From NCBI GenBank assembly GCA_036557885.1, contig DATBGS010000003.1, positions 76,731-140,730 of the forward strand: DNA of 64,000 nt. The letters run 5' to 3'. The translations under genes were made by a program, and so were the position numbers. Below the pieces are notes generated by a model. It made no database searches. It was not told the origin of the DNA and worked only from the letters and a program-made list of their open reading frames with translations. Origin of the DNA: DATBGS01 sp036557885 (GTDB lineage: Bacteria > Chloroflexota > Ktedonobacteria > Ktedonobacterales > DATBGS01). Shown one piece after another: positions 50,149 to 59,112 of this stretch (positions are counted from its first letter, which is position 1; every line of letters begins with the position of its first letter).

Positions 50149-51351
50149 TCATCCTGTTTGCGTTGGCGCTTCCCTGGTCGGAAGATGCGCCAGGAGCCAC
50201 GCGGCGATATGGAGCGCCGCGCAAGGGTCTTGCAGGCGAGCCATGTTGGCCCGCATCTGCTCTAGCAGAGGTGAATGGGGCTGAAGAGCTTCCCGTAGAA
50301 TCGAGATCACCTGTTCCGGGGTTTCAGCCCGCAGCCCAATTCCTTGCTCACAGGCGTACTCGATGTTGCGCTCCTCTTGTCCAGGAACACAACCTGACAG
50401 CACCAGTGGCAACTTGCACGCGGTGGCCTCGCAAATCGTGCTCGGTCCAGCTTTGGTGATCAGCAGATCGGCGGCCTGCATCAAGTCAGGCATCTGCTGC
50501 ACAAACCCCAGCACCCGACACCGTTGCTGAAGATGGCCTGGCAAGCGCCGTGCGAGCTGTTCAAGCCGTCGCTGGAGCCGTGTATGTTTTCCGGTAACGA
50601 CCAGCACTTGTATTGGCAGGTCCGACTGCCACAGCGCACGCGCCAACTCCTCCAGCCTTCCTACGCCTGCCCCACCTCCTGCCAGCAGAACGATGGGCAT
50701 GTTCGGATCGAGGCCAAGCCTCTGACATACCAGCGCCTTGGGAGCGCCTGGGCGACCGAATTTCAAGTCTATGGGCAACCCTAATACCTGAATGCGCTCC
50801 GCAGCTAGCCCCTGGTGTTGGCAGCAGGCACGGGCCAATTCGGTTGGCACGATGCAGGCATCTACAGCCGGGTCAATCCACCCACGATGCGGCGTGATCA
50901 GATCGGTCATGACGGTTACAACCGGCACGCGCATCTGTAATGCGGCCAGCACGCGCAGCGAGACATGATTGATCAGGGGGTGCATCGAGACAATCAGATC
51001 AGGGCGTGTCTCGATGAAGAGCCGGGCCAGGCCAGAGCGGATGAGCCGGTACAGCAGCCACTCCAGCGCCCGGAAGCTCCAGGGGTGGTTGGTGAGGTGG
51101 AACAGTGCGCCATACAGCCAGGGGGCGTAGCGAATGGTAGCAGCATAGAGCATGCCCAGCTTGCGCACAGGCAGCGTCCCACAGGTTGTGAAGGCGTCAA
51201 TCAATTCTGAGCGATAGCAGTTTGTTCCCTGGTCGTCCACTGAGGCCAATAGCTGCATCGCCTGGCGAAGAGCAGTGGCGGCACTGCGATGACCGGCCCC
51301 CGTCTCGGCCATGAGCAAGAGGATAGTAGACGGATGTGACCTCTCTTCCAT
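50149..51351 (-). CDS. MGDG synthase-like glycosyltransferase (GT28)
   Basis: 400 residues of the GT-B fold. LMAETGAGHRSAATAL at the N-terminus and ITKAGPSTICEATACKLPLVL plus PGQEERNIEYACEQGIGL in the C-terminal half match the monogalactosyldiacylglycerol synthase and MurG-like group. It likely transfers a sugar from a nucleotide sugar to diacylglycerol or a related lipid. ATG at 51351. Its 3' end abuts the TPR remnant. Confidence 0.85.
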   Translation of the reverse strand: MEERSHPSTILLLMAETGAGHRSAATALRQAMQLLASVDDQGTNCYRSELIDAFTTCGTLPVRKLGMLYAATIRYAPWLYGALFHLTNHPWSFRALEWLLYRLIRSGLARLFIETRPDLIVSMHPLINHVSLRVLAALQMRVPVVTVMTDLITPHRGWIDPAVDACIVPTELARACCQHQGLAAERIQVLGLPIDLKFGRPGAPKALVCQRLGLDPNMPIVLLAGGGAGVGRLEELARALWQSDLPIQVLVVTGKHTRLQRRLEQLARRLPGHLQQRCRVLGFVQQMPDLMQAADLLITKAGPSTICEATACKLPLVLSGCVPGQEERNIEYACEQGIGLRAETPEQVISILREALQPHSPLLEQMRANMARLQDPCAALHIAAWLLAHLPTREAPTQTG

Positions 51352-51630
51352 AAAACCTCTTCTAATGTGTTGGTCTTTCTGTCATTCCGTCTTCCCTGCT
51401 CGCTCTCAGCCATTCTCTCGTTGGAAGGTACTTGCGCCGATATTCCTTTCTATACAATAATACCAGCCCCAAAAACAACCATTAGCAAAGCGCGTGCTGG
51501 CTTAGCAGCAGTATGTGTCCCCTGCGCAGCTAATCCTCCTTTCAGAGCGACGACTTCTTTCCATGCTCTTTTGGGCGCGGGTACCCACCACCTTTAGGTG
51601 TGGGAGGAAGCGCCCCCTCCTTTCACATAG

Positions 51631-51659
51631 TTGACTTTCCACAGAATAGATGGTATTCT
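51631..51659 (+). promoter_or_regulatory. promoter giving leaderless tnpB mRNA, with overlapping palindrome
   Basis: TTGACT (51631-51636), a 17-base spacer and TATTCT (51654-51659). The tnpB ATG at 51666 is seven bases after the -10 box, as in the first element. A perfect 9-bp palindrome CCACAGAAT/ATTCTGTGG (51639-51663, 7-base loop) covers the spacer, the -10 box and the start region, so a repressor or a cruciform could act here. Confidence 0.75.
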
Positions 51660-51665
51660 GTGGAT

Positions 51666-52838
51666 ATGAAACACCGACGCGCTTACAAATATCGCTGCTA
51701 TCCCACTGAGGAGCAGCGCCATATCCTGGCGCGCACCTTTGGTTGTACGCGCTATGTGTACAACTGGGGTTTGCGGCTGCGTACTGACGCCTACTATCAG
51801 CGGCATGAGCGCGTCTACTACAGTGACACCAGCGCGGCCATGACCCAATTGCGCAAGCAACCAGAAACCGCGTGGCTCTCTGAAGTTGCCTATATCCCCT
51901 TGCAACAAGCCTTGCGCCATCTGGACAAAGCCTTTCGCAACTTCTTTGAGGGGCGGGCGAAGTACCCGAACTTCAAGAAGAAGCATGGCCGCCAATCGGC
52001 AGAGTACACCACGTCTGCCTTTACCTGGGATGGGGAACAACTGACACTGGCACGCATGAAAGAAGCGTTGCCTATTCGCTGGAGCCGCCCCTTGCCCAAG
52101 GGAGCCAAGCCCAGCACCATCACCGTCACCAAGGATACCACCGGGCGCTACTTTGTCTCCTTCCTGGTAGAAGAGGACTTCAAGGCGTTGGATGTCACGC
52201 CGCAGATGGTCGGCATTGACCTGGGCTTGCACGATACCGTCACGTTGTCCACTGGCGAGAAGGTCGGCAATGAGCAGTTCTTCAGCCAGGATGAGAAGCA
52301 GTTGGCGAAAGCACAGCGTCTCCTGTCTCGTAAGCAGAAAGGCTCCAAGAATCGCATCAAGGCCGCGCTCTCGGTAGCTCGTATCCATGCCCGCATCGCA
52401 GATCGGCGGCAAGACTTCCTGCACAAACTCACGACACGCTTGATACACGACAACCAAGTGCTGTGTGTCGAGAGCCTGGCAGTAAAGAATCTGCTGAAGA
52501 ATCACAGCCTTGCCAAGGCCATCGCTGATGTCGGCTGGGGCGAATTGATACGCCAGTTGCAGTACAAAGCCGCCTGGTATGGGCGGTCTGTGGTCGCTAT
52601 CGACAAGTGGTATCCCTCGTCTAAGCGCTGCTACGACTGCGGGCATATCCTAGAGTCCCTTTCACTCGCTGTCCGGCAGTGGACCTGCCCGGAATGCGGC
52701 ATCTCCCATGATCGTGACATCAATGCTGCGCTGAACATTAAAGCTGCCGGGCTGGCAGTATTAGCCTGTGGAGAGATGGTAAGACCCGGACGGGCCAAGC
52801 CCGTCAAGGCGCGTCTCCGTGAAGCAGGAAGTTCCTAG
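51666..52838 (+). CDS. tnpB: TnpB-type RNA-guided nuclease (OrfB, IS605 family)
   Basis: 390 residues. It starts MKHRRAYKYRCYPTEEQRH, the normal family start. RuvC residues: Asp185 in MVGIDLGLHDT, Glu269 in VLCVESLAVKNL, DRDINAALNI (349-358). Zinc ribbon: CYDC (322, 325) and CPEC (341, 344). The protein appears intact. It is clearly different in sequence from the first TnpB. A guide, if produced, would start after 52885. Confidence 0.93.
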   Translation: MKHRRAYKYRCYPTEEQRHILARTFGCTRYVYNWGLRLRTDAYYQRHERVYYSDTSAAMTQLRKQPETAWLSEVAYIPLQQALRHLDKAFRNFFEGRAKYPNFKKKHGRQSAEYTTSAFTWDGEQLTLARMKEALPIRWSRPLPKGAKPSTITVTKDTTGRYFVSFLVEEDFKALDVTPQMVGIDLGLHDTVTLSTGEKVGNEQFFSQDEKQLAKAQRLLSRKQKGSKNRIKAALSVARIHARIADRRQDFLHKLTTRLIHDNQVLCVESLAVKNLLKNHSLAKAIADVGWGELIRQLQYKAAWYGRSVVAIDKWYPSSKRCYDCGHILESLSLAVRQWTCPECGISHDRDINAALNIKAAGLAVLACGEMVRPGRAKPVKARLREAGSS

Positions 52839-53038
52839 CCGCGAGGCTGGGAGTCCCCCGTCTTTAGGCGGGGGAGGATGTCAACGTTTCATCATCCCCG
52901 CTAGGTATGCTGTAGCCGAGTTGCATGACAACACCATGAACTTTCCGCCATCGTCTTGCTATCGAATGGTCATCTTGATATGTCATAATGCGAATAATTG
53001 AGATAGCGCCTGGAGCAGCATAAGGAACCAATCCCCGA

Positions 53039-53158
53039 ATGCGCATGCTTGTAGTGGAAGATAATCTTCTCCTCAGCAGTTCGCTAACAATGCTCGTGCT
53101 GATCGTCATTGCGCGCTCTATTCGCCATCCCAGGCGCCAGGGAAGTTTTCAGGGGTAA
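53039..53158 (+). pseudogene. N-terminal remnant of a response regulator
   Basis: A 39-codon frame starting MRMLVVEDNLLLSSSLTMLV has the first beta strand and Asp-Asp pocket start of a receiver domain, then diverges into an Arg-rich tail and a stop nine bases before the next gene. The phospho-acceptor Asp strand is missing. It may be a truncated receiver or a short leader ORF. The rest of 52886-53167 shows nothing else. Confidence 0.45.
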
Positions 53159-53167
53159 CGAGGCTTC

Positions 53168-54586
53168 ATGACTCGAAAAGAGATGGGCGCTCCAGGGATG
53201 CAGGCCGAACTCACGAACTGGAGCAAGTCAGCACGCTCGCCGTGTTCTGTCTACCAGGCAAGTGATGTAGCGGGCATCACCAGGGCGCTGGCCGCCGCGC
53301 GGACACACGGCTTCTCCGTCATACCACATGGCGCGGGCCACAGCTATACTGATGCAGCCTTGAATACAGGCGGATTGGTTATAGATCTGACATCCATGCG
53401 CCGGATTCTCTCCTGGGATGCCGTGCGGGGAATCATGCGCGTGGAACCGGGAGTGACCTTGCGAGAGATGGTACAGGTGGCCTGGAAGGATGGTTGGTGG
53501 CCTGTCGTCTCGCCATCCACACCGAATGTCACCATTGGCGGCTGCGCCGCTATGAACGTAAACGGCAAGAACGCCTGGAAGTGTGGCCCTTTTGGAAAAC
53601 ACATCCGCGCTATAGATGTGCTGCTTGCCAGCGGAGAGGTATACACGTTGCAGCCGGAGCGCGACACGCAGCTTTTTCATGCGTTCATTGGCAGCATAGG
53701 GTTACTGGGCATCATCACGTCGATCACCATCCAGCTCCAGCGTATCTCTTCCGGGCAGGTCACTATCCGGCGGCGCACCTCCGTCTCACTCGCTGAGATC
53801 TTCACGATCTTCGCCGAGGAACAGCAGACGAGCGATTTCCTGGAGGGCTGGCTTGACGGATTTGCCGAAGGCCAGCAGCTCGGGCGTGGATATGTAACCT
53901 GTGCAACTCTAGGTGACAGCTCCGACGAAGCGCCCTCCTCATTTCCAACGCCTGGCATCATTGATCGGCTCGAAACGCCGCTGGTGCGCCTTGCGGCCAG
54001 TTTAGGCCGACCAGCACTGCTGCCAGGTGTACGCCTGGCAAACCGCGCTAATTACTGGTTGGGCCGACGTGGCCTCAAATCGAGGGAACAGCAACGTCAC
54101 CTGCTCTCCTTCACCTATTGGCCCCAGGCAGCCTTTGCGGGCTATCACGCGCTGTTCCCGGCGGGAGTTGAGACGTTCCAGGCGTTTGTCCCCGGTCAGC
54201 AGGCGCAAGAGATTTTTGAGTGCGTGTTGCGCTATTCGCAAAAGCAGGGGTATATGCCGCTCTGGTGTGTCATCAAACAGCATCGGCGCGATCCTTTTCT
54301 GCTGAGTTATCAGGTTGATGGGTTTTCTCTCGAATTAAATTATCAACGAACCCATAAGACGGCGCAGACGTTGGAACGGACCCTGCGGCAGATGATTGCT
54401 ATTGTAATTGAGGCAGGCGGGAGGTTTTATCTCGCCAAAGACCATTTTTTGACGCCCAGCCAATATCGCCAGAGCATCGGTGATCAGGCCGTTGATACCT
54501 TCTTGCACCTCAAACAACGCTATGATCCCACAATGCTGCTGCAATCGGACCTGTTTCGTCGGGTATTCCAGCCCTCGCTTCGGTGA
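53168..54586 (+). CDS. FAD-linked oxidase (D-arabinono-lactone oxidase/DprE1-like)
   Basis: 472 residues of the PCMH-type FAD family. FSVIPHGAGHSYTDAALN carries the covalent or tight FAD-binding HGAGHSY, and GGLVIDLTSMRRIL, GGCAAMNVNGKNAWKCGPFG and SIGLLGIITSITIQL complete the FAD domain. The C-terminal cap contains a LELNYQR segment and ends normally. Members oxidise sugars, lactones or reduce sterol-type bonds. A glycosidase-like gene follows on the same strand, so a carbohydrate substrate is plausible. Confidence 0.85.
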   Translation: MTRKEMGAPGMQAELTNWSKSARSPCSVYQASDVAGITRALAAARTHGFSVIPHGAGHSYTDAALNTGGLVIDLTSMRRILSWDAVRGIMRVEPGVTLREMVQVAWKDGWWPVVSPSTPNVTIGGCAAMNVNGKNAWKCGPFGKHIRAIDVLLASGEVYTLQPERDTQLFHAFIGSIGLLGIITSITIQLQRISSGQVTIRRRTSVSLAEIFTIFAEEQQTSDFLEGWLDGFAEGQQLGRGYVTCATLGDSSDEAPSSFPTPGIIDRLETPLVRLAASLGRPALLPGVRLANRANYWLGRRGLKSREQQRHLLSFTYWPQAAFAGYHALFPAGVETFQAFVPGQQAQEIFECVLRYSQKQGYMPLWCVIKQHRRDPFLLSYQVDGFSLELNYQRTHKTAQTLERTLRQMIAIVIEAGGRFYLAKDHFLTPSQYRQSIGDQAVDTFLHLKQRYDPTMLLQSDLFRRVFQPSLR

Positions 54587-54775
54587 GGAGAACGCCTTTG
54601 CTACTGCTGATCTATACTAATAGATGAATCTGGTGGCCTGCTAAGAGCGCCTGACAAAACCGCCGCACGAGCAGGGGCGGGGTTGTAGCGCCGTCCTTCC
54701 AGGCGGCAGGGGTGGGGCCAACCGTCGGTTGTGTGAGGCATTCTTAAGAGAGAAGTATAGGAAAGAAATCGAACC

Positions 54776-55876
54776 ATGCGCGCGCTCGAATTTCGATTGA
54801 AGCAGCCAGCACAACCTCTGACCGATGTATGGCAGCATACGCCTATCATGCCACGTCGGTCCACGTTGCTCGGCATCAGCTTTCGCCCGCTCCAGGTGGC
54901 CGCGCTCGGCTTAGACGCGCAGGCCACGCTGCAAACCTTGCTCGCCTATCCGTTTCAACTCATTCGCCTGGGAGCCTACTGGAATCGGATAGAACCCGAA
55001 CCAGGAACCTTTCTTCCTGACGAGCTTGATAGGCAGATGGATGCCGCCGAACAAGCCGGAAAGCAGATTATTGTGTGTGTTGGCCCGTTGAAAACCTTTG
55101 GCTATCCTGAGTTCTTTGTACCCGCGCACCATTTGCGGCAGCCCTTCCCAGAACATATTCGTGTCAAGCCATCCGCGTACCCCGCACTGTTGAAGGCGGC
55201 GACAGCATTCCTCACCCGACTTGTGGAGCGATATAAACTGCGCCAAAGTATCGTTGCCTGGCAGCTTGAACACGAAGCGGTTGATCCACTTGGAGTAGAG
55301 CATTCGTGGCGGCTAGATGCAGCCTTTGTTGAACAAGAAGTAGAAGCTTTCAGAAAAGCCGATCCTACCAGACCACTGATAATGAACGGTTTTTTGCCAA
55401 CCTCCTTGCTGGTACGCCTCTCCCAATGGTGGCAGACACGCGATCAAGGGGATTCACTCGCTGTCGCCCAGCGTCTGGCAGATATGGTCGGGATAGATTA
55501 CTACCCGCGTCACGCACTGATGGGCATCGGGAGCAGAACACTGTATCTTGATGGTAGCCAGAGTCGCTGGTCGCAACGGAGGCGAAGGCAATTGTTCGCC
55601 CTGGCTCATGCGCATGGGCGACGCCTCCTGATTGCTGAGGGCCAGGCAGAGCCTTGGGAAACGGTGACAACTCCGCCTAGTCCAGACCACCGGGGTATGT
55701 ATAGTTGTTTGCCGGAACATATAATCACCAACTATAACACCTGCATGGGCTGGTCCGGGCAAGAAGCGCCGCTGTATGCGTACCTCTTTTGGGGAGCAGA
55801 GTATTGGATGCTGCGCAAACAACACGCTGACCCCAGCTATCTCCAGGCATTCGCCCGTATCCTTGAAAAAGCTTGA
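54776..55876 (+). CDS. glycoside hydrolase-like TIM-barrel protein (clan GH-A type)
   Basis: 366 residues. FQLIRLGAYWNRIEPEPGTF, WQLEHEAVDPLG (acid/base Glu candidate after strand 4) and LLIAEGQAEPWETV (nucleophile Glu candidate after strand 7) fit a clan GH-A glycosidase such as GH42/GH53-like enzymes. There is no signal peptide, so it acts inside the cell. The usual Asn-Glu pair is replaced by His-Glu at the first site, so activity should be tested. AGGAAAG lies upstream of the ATG at 54776. Confidence 0.75.
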   Translation: MRALEFRLKQPAQPLTDVWQHTPIMPRRSTLLGISFRPLQVAALGLDAQATLQTLLAYPFQLIRLGAYWNRIEPEPGTFLPDELDRQMDAAEQAGKQIIVCVGPLKTFGYPEFFVPAHHLRQPFPEHIRVKPSAYPALLKAATAFLTRLVERYKLRQSIVAWQLEHEAVDPLGVEHSWRLDAAFVEQEVEAFRKADPTRPLIMNGFLPTSLLVRLSQWWQTRDQGDSLAVAQRLADMVGIDYYPRHALMGIGSRTLYLDGSQSRWSQRRRRQLFALAHAHGRRLLIAEGQAEPWETVTTPPSPDHRGMYSCLPEHIITNYNTCMGWSGQEAPLYAYLFWGAEYWMLRKQHADPSYLQAFARILEKA

Positions 55877-55916
55877 TCTCTCCTTATTACCGAACGGACT
55901 GTGGACGAATGCGGTC

Positions 55917-57812
55917 TCATAGTTTTGATTGCATGTTGTACAAGTTCGCGTAGACACCGTTCAATGCGATTAACTCAGCGTGCGTACCCTGTTCAGCGAT
56001 GCCGGTGTCAGATAACACCACGATTCTCTGGGCATTGCGGATGGTTGACAAACGATGGGCAATGACCAGCGTGGTGCGGTTGGCGGCTAACTTCTCCAAT
56101 GAGTCCTGCACCGCCTTTTCACTTTCATTATCCAGCGCGCTCGTCGCTTCATCAAAAATGATCACCGAGGGGTTTTTGAGGAAGACGCGCGCGATACTCA
56201 ACCGCTGCTTTTGCCCGCCTGAGAGTTTTACGCCGCGTTGACCAATATCCGTGTCATAGCCATCCGGTAACGCCATGATAAAATCATGCGCGTGCGCCTG
56301 TTTGGCCGCGTCAATGATTTCTTGCCTGCTGGCGTCAAGGTTTCCGTAGCGGATATTGTCCGCGACGGTCCCGGCAAACAAATAGACATCTTGCTGGACA
56401 ATACCGATATTCCTTCGCAATGAGCGCAAAGTCACCTCTCGGATGTCCTGCCCATCCAGCAGTATTTTTCCCGCATTGACTTCGTAGAAACGCGGAATTA
56501 ACGAGCAGAGCGTTGTTTTGCCAACGCCGGAAGACCCGACTAAAGCCACGTATTCTCCGGCTTGTATCTCCAGCGAGAGATTCTTCACGACATACTGATG
56601 ATCCTCTTGATACCTGAAGCTCACATCTTGAAACTCCACATGACCCCACACCTGTGTCAGATCAACCGCATCTGCCGTGTCTTGCAGATCAGGCGCTACC
56701 TCCAGAATCTCCATAAACCGTTGAAATCCAGTAATGCCTTCCTGATAGAGCCTGCCAAAATTGACTAACTTGTTAATGGGATCGGTGAGGATGCCGACAC
56801 AGAGTAAATAGGTCAGCAAATCAGCTAAATCCAGGGAAGCGTGAACAATGGCAGCGCCGCCAAAGATGAGCACAGCGATGGTCATAAGCTGGCTGAAGGC
56901 AATCAATCCACCGTAATAGTACGCCTCACTTTTATAGCCGTCGCTGCGGCTGGCGACAAACCGCCGGTTTGCGTAGGCGAACTTGCTTGATTCAACCTCT
57001 TCGTTAGTAAATGATTTGACGACTCTGATGCCGCCCAGCGTATCTTCGACCTGCGCGTTGATATCACCGATTCTATCCTTGCCGCTGCGCAGCGCCCTGT
57101 TCATCTTTTTATTGAAATACAGCGCGAAAACTGCCATGATGGGCAAAAAGAGAAAGACGATCAGGGTCAGCGCAACATTGATCTTCAGCAAGATGATGAA
57201 GACGCCAACGACCGTCAAACAGGTCGTGACGATATCCTCCGGCCCATGATGATATAACTCGGCCATCGCCAGGGTATCGTTGGTAATCCGGGTCATTAAT
57301 TGACCGGTTCGTTGTTCATCATAAAAGCTAAACGAGAGCTTTTGATAATGCTCGAACAGCTCACCGCGCATGTCGCTTTCCATCCTGGCGCCCATCGTAT
57401 GCCCTTGAAAGTCAATGAACATGGTGCATAGGGTATGGACACCAACCAGCGCCAGCATGAGCGCGCCCATCAGGTAGATGTCATTGAGCGTATGAGGCGT
57501 CGTACCTTCTAAGAGGTCTTTGGTGATGTAGCGCGCGCATAACGGGAGCAGCAGCGTAATCGCCGAGACGATCAGTGCGCAGGCCATGTCCGCGCAAAAC
57601 AAGCCGATGTAGGGTTTGTAGTACGATAAGAACTTCTTGCCGCGCGAACTCCCAGGCGCAGCCGCGCTGGATGCAGAGCCAGCTTTTGCCACGGGAAGAT
57701 CAGTCGCCGCTGGCATAGCCAGCGGTTCTTTCGTGATCGAATCGGGTGAAAGCAAAGGGATGCTCCTCATGGTAGTGTTCAAACAATCGCAGATCGCAAA
57801 GGGCACAAACAT
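55917..57812 (-). CDS. ABC exporter half-transporter (fused TM and ATPase domains)
   Basis: About 630 residues. Six transmembrane helices (residues about 70-340, for example CALIVSAITLLLPLC, ALMLALVGVHTLCTMF) are fused to an ABC ATPase with Walker A GSSGVGKTT, Q-loop VQQDVYLFAG, signature LSGGQKQRLSI, Walker B VIIFDEATSAL and H-loop IAHRLS. It exports lipids, peptides or drugs as a homo- or heterodimer. The start is uncertain: ATG at 57812 has GCGAGTGAG upstream; ATG at 57770 lacks a site; a TTG at 57830 is also possible. Upstream on the same transcript is a small ORF with a perfect Shine-Dalgarno. Confidence 0.92.
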   Translation of the reverse strand: MFVPFAICDCLNTTMRSIPLLSPDSITKEPLAMPAATDLPVAKAGSASSAAAPGSSRGKKFLSYYKPYIGLFCADMACALIVSAITLLLPLCARYITKDLLEGTTPHTLNDIYLMGALMLALVGVHTLCTMFIDFQGHTMGARMESDMRGELFEHYQKLSFSFYDEQRTGQLMTRITNDTLAMAELYHHGPEDIVTTCLTVVGVFIILLKINVALTLIVFLFLPIMAVFALYFNKKMNRALRSGKDRIGDINAQVEDTLGGIRVVKSFTNEEVESSKFAYANRRFVASRSDGYKSEAYYYGGLIAFSQLMTIAVLIFGGAAIVHASLDLADLLTYLLCVGILTDPINKLVNFGRLYQEGITGFQRFMEILEVAPDLQDTADAVDLTQVWGHVEFQDVSFRYQEDHQYVVKNLSLEIQAGEYVALVGSSGVGKTTLCSLIPRFYEVNAGKILLDGQDIREVTLRSLRRNIGIVQQDVYLFAGTVADNIRYGNLDASRQEIIDAAKQAHAHDFIMALPDGYDTDIGQRGVKLSGGQKQRLSIARVFLKNPSVIIFDEATSALDNESEKAVQDSLEKLAANRTTLVIAHRLSTIRNAQRIVVLSDTGIAEQGTHAELIALNGVYANLYNMQSKL

Positions 57813-57998
57813 CTCACTCGCCCAAAACAAACGAGCGGAGTTAATGAGTGAGGATGCGCGCGACAGGAAACACCAGCACGAGAGGGAGTGAAGTGGAAGG
57901 CAAGACCGCCTGAGCGGGGACGTGGCTTATGGAGGTTGAAAAGAGGATGCGTTTTCTCGTGATCGAGAACAGTACGACGCGAAATGATAGCTCGGCGT

Positions 57999-58088
57999 CT
58001 ACGTTCCCCGTGCGCCCTCGATACAGCTCCAAACCTTCATGACCTTCATGCCGGGTATCGCTGTTGCGCGGCGTGCGCTTTGGGGCAT
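57999..58088 (-). CDS. 29-residue small ORF in the leader of the ABC exporter
   Basis: Start ATG at 58088 with AAAGGAGGTG five bases upstream, a full-strength Shine-Dalgarno. The product MPQSARRATAIPGMKVMKVW and SCIEGARGT is short, basic and unlike a membrane protein. A strong promoter lies at 58165-58193. It sits 190 bases upstream of the exporter gene on the same strand. It could be a leader peptide for translation attenuation, or a secreted peptide precursor; neither is established. Confidence 0.6.
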   Translation of the reverse strand: MPQSARRATAIPGMKVMKVWSCIEGARGT

Positions 58089-58164
58089 TTCTACACCTCC
58101 TTTCCGAACTGGCGGCGCGGGAAAGCCTGCGCCAAAGAGAATAACGAGTATCCTGTATGGGGCA

Positions 58165-58193
58165 ATGATACCATATGAAACATGCTTGGTCAA
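58165..58193 (-). promoter_or_regulatory. sigma-70 promoter for the small ORF-ABC exporter transcript
   Basis: On the minus strand TTGACC (58193-58188), a 17-base spacer and TATCAT (58170-58165). Predicted start about 58158, leaving roughly 70 bases before the small ORF and 345 before the exporter. Confidence 0.75.
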
Positions 58194-58253
58194 TTCTGCT
58201 CAAGGTATGGGTTCTCCCAAATCTGAGGTGTTGACAAGCGAGGCGTGTTACTG

Positions 58254-58384
58254 GTAGCGCCGCCTTCCAGGCGGCCAGCGTTGGCCTGCTGGTCCGCTGG
58301 CCTGGAGGGCGAACGCTCGCCAGGGCGAAGCGGTGGCCGCCTGGAAGGCGGCGCTACAAGTGACCCCCGATAATTGGTGGAACC
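58254..58384. repeat. MITE-like element with perfect 24-bp inverted repeats
   Basis: GTAGCGCCGCCTTCCAGGCG and the next four bases (58254-58277) are the exact reverse complement of 58334-58357. The right arm continues into AAGTGACCCCCGATAATTGG and TGGAACC (to 58384), which is repeated in inverted form at 63948-64000. A degenerate related motif (GTAGCGCCGTCCTTCCAGGC) is at about 54689. The 104-base unit holds no gene; it is a dispersed repeat. Confidence 0.75.
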
Positions 58385-58626
58385 CAAGGTATGGCAGGGC
58401 ATTTTCAAAGTCCGATCCCGACCAGTCGCAGGTGATGTTGGTGACGCCGGGCCGCCGCAATTGCGTCATAAGGCCAGGCTGTTGCCATTCTTCGGGGATG
58501 TGTTGCCACTGCCCCCAGCATTCAGCAGGGGGCAGTGGCAGAAAACGCGAAGCTCCTCCAAAGGCAGAAGCCCATGCCTCAGAAAAGCCCTCTGGTTCTT
58601 TGGAAGACAGAAACGTTTGAGGCGAT
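58385..58626. other. intergenic stretch with no recognised feature
   Basis: No supported ORF or family match. A GCCACTGCCCCC/GGGGGCAGTGGC inverted repeat near 58505-58540 could end the globin transcript on the minus strand, but no T-tract follows. Confidence 0.45.
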
Positions 58627-59046
58627 TCAGGCAACGCTTGGGACTTGCGCTCCTTCCAACATGATCGCGCAGACAACCTCGTAGGCTTCCGCCCAGGCAT
58701 CCCGGTATGCTGGAGTCCAGCGCCTGCCCAGAAAGTCAGCGAAGGTTTCTAAGAGGATAGCCCCGACGATGGGATAATGCTCTGGCCGGACGCCATAGCT
58801 GACATGCCGCTGGCCCAGCCCCTTGAGGGCACTGGTCAGCACCTCTGGCTTCTTGAGGTTTTGGATCACCAGGACCAGCGCCCCCAATAGCTTCTTGCGC
58901 TGCTCCTTCATATCGGCGGTGGCAAAGAACGCTTTCGTGTCAGGGAATCGGGTGAAAAGCCGCTCATAGAAGGCGGTTACGAACGCCTCCCCATGTGGGG
59001 CAATGGCCTGAAAACTGGTTTCGAGCAATTCAATCTGAAGTGCCAT
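58627..59046 (-). CDS. single-domain globin (flavohaemoglobin-type)
   Basis: 139 residues with the globin fold. The B10 tyrosine lies in TAFYERLF, and the proximal F8 histidine in GVRPEHYPIVGAIL, both as in flavohaemoglobin globin domains. The FAD/NAD reductase domain of Hmp is absent, so it needs a separate reductase. It probably detoxifies nitric oxide or binds oxygen. The ATG at 59046 follows GTAGGAG; a GTG at 59064 is a less likely start. Confidence 0.9.
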   Translation of the reverse strand: MALQIELLETSFQAIAPHGEAFVTAFYERLFTRFPDTKAFFATADMKEQRKKLLGALVLVIQNLKKPEVLTSALKGLGQRHVSYGVRPEHYPIVGAILLETFADFLGRRWTPAYRDAWAEAYEVVCAIMLEGAQVPSVA

Positions 59047-59112
59047 GTGGTCTCCTACTTTCACTATTGGGTCTTACGTACTGTTCGATTGTTGGTGCAA
59101 GGTTCAACATTG

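Larger units (their letters stand above)
51584..52885 (+). mobile_element. second TnpB element (IS200/IS605 type)
   Basis: Left end: CCCA-C-CACC-TTTA-GGTG-TGGG (51584-51604), with a one-base bulge as in the first element. Right end: CCCCCG-TCTTTAGG-CGGGGG (52855-52874) followed by AGGATGTCAAC, a typical terminus. It encodes only tnpB, with its own promoter. The exact ends are approximate. Confidence 0.8.

Noticed and set aside
57841..58203. 120-codon minus-strand ORF upstream of the ABC exporter
   Set aside because: It starts without a Shine-Dalgarno and spans the promoter; the 29-codon ORF at 57999-58088 in another frame has the real start signals.
58248..58700. 150-codon minus-strand ORF across the MITE-like element
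   Set aside because: It consists of repeat sequence and has no domain.
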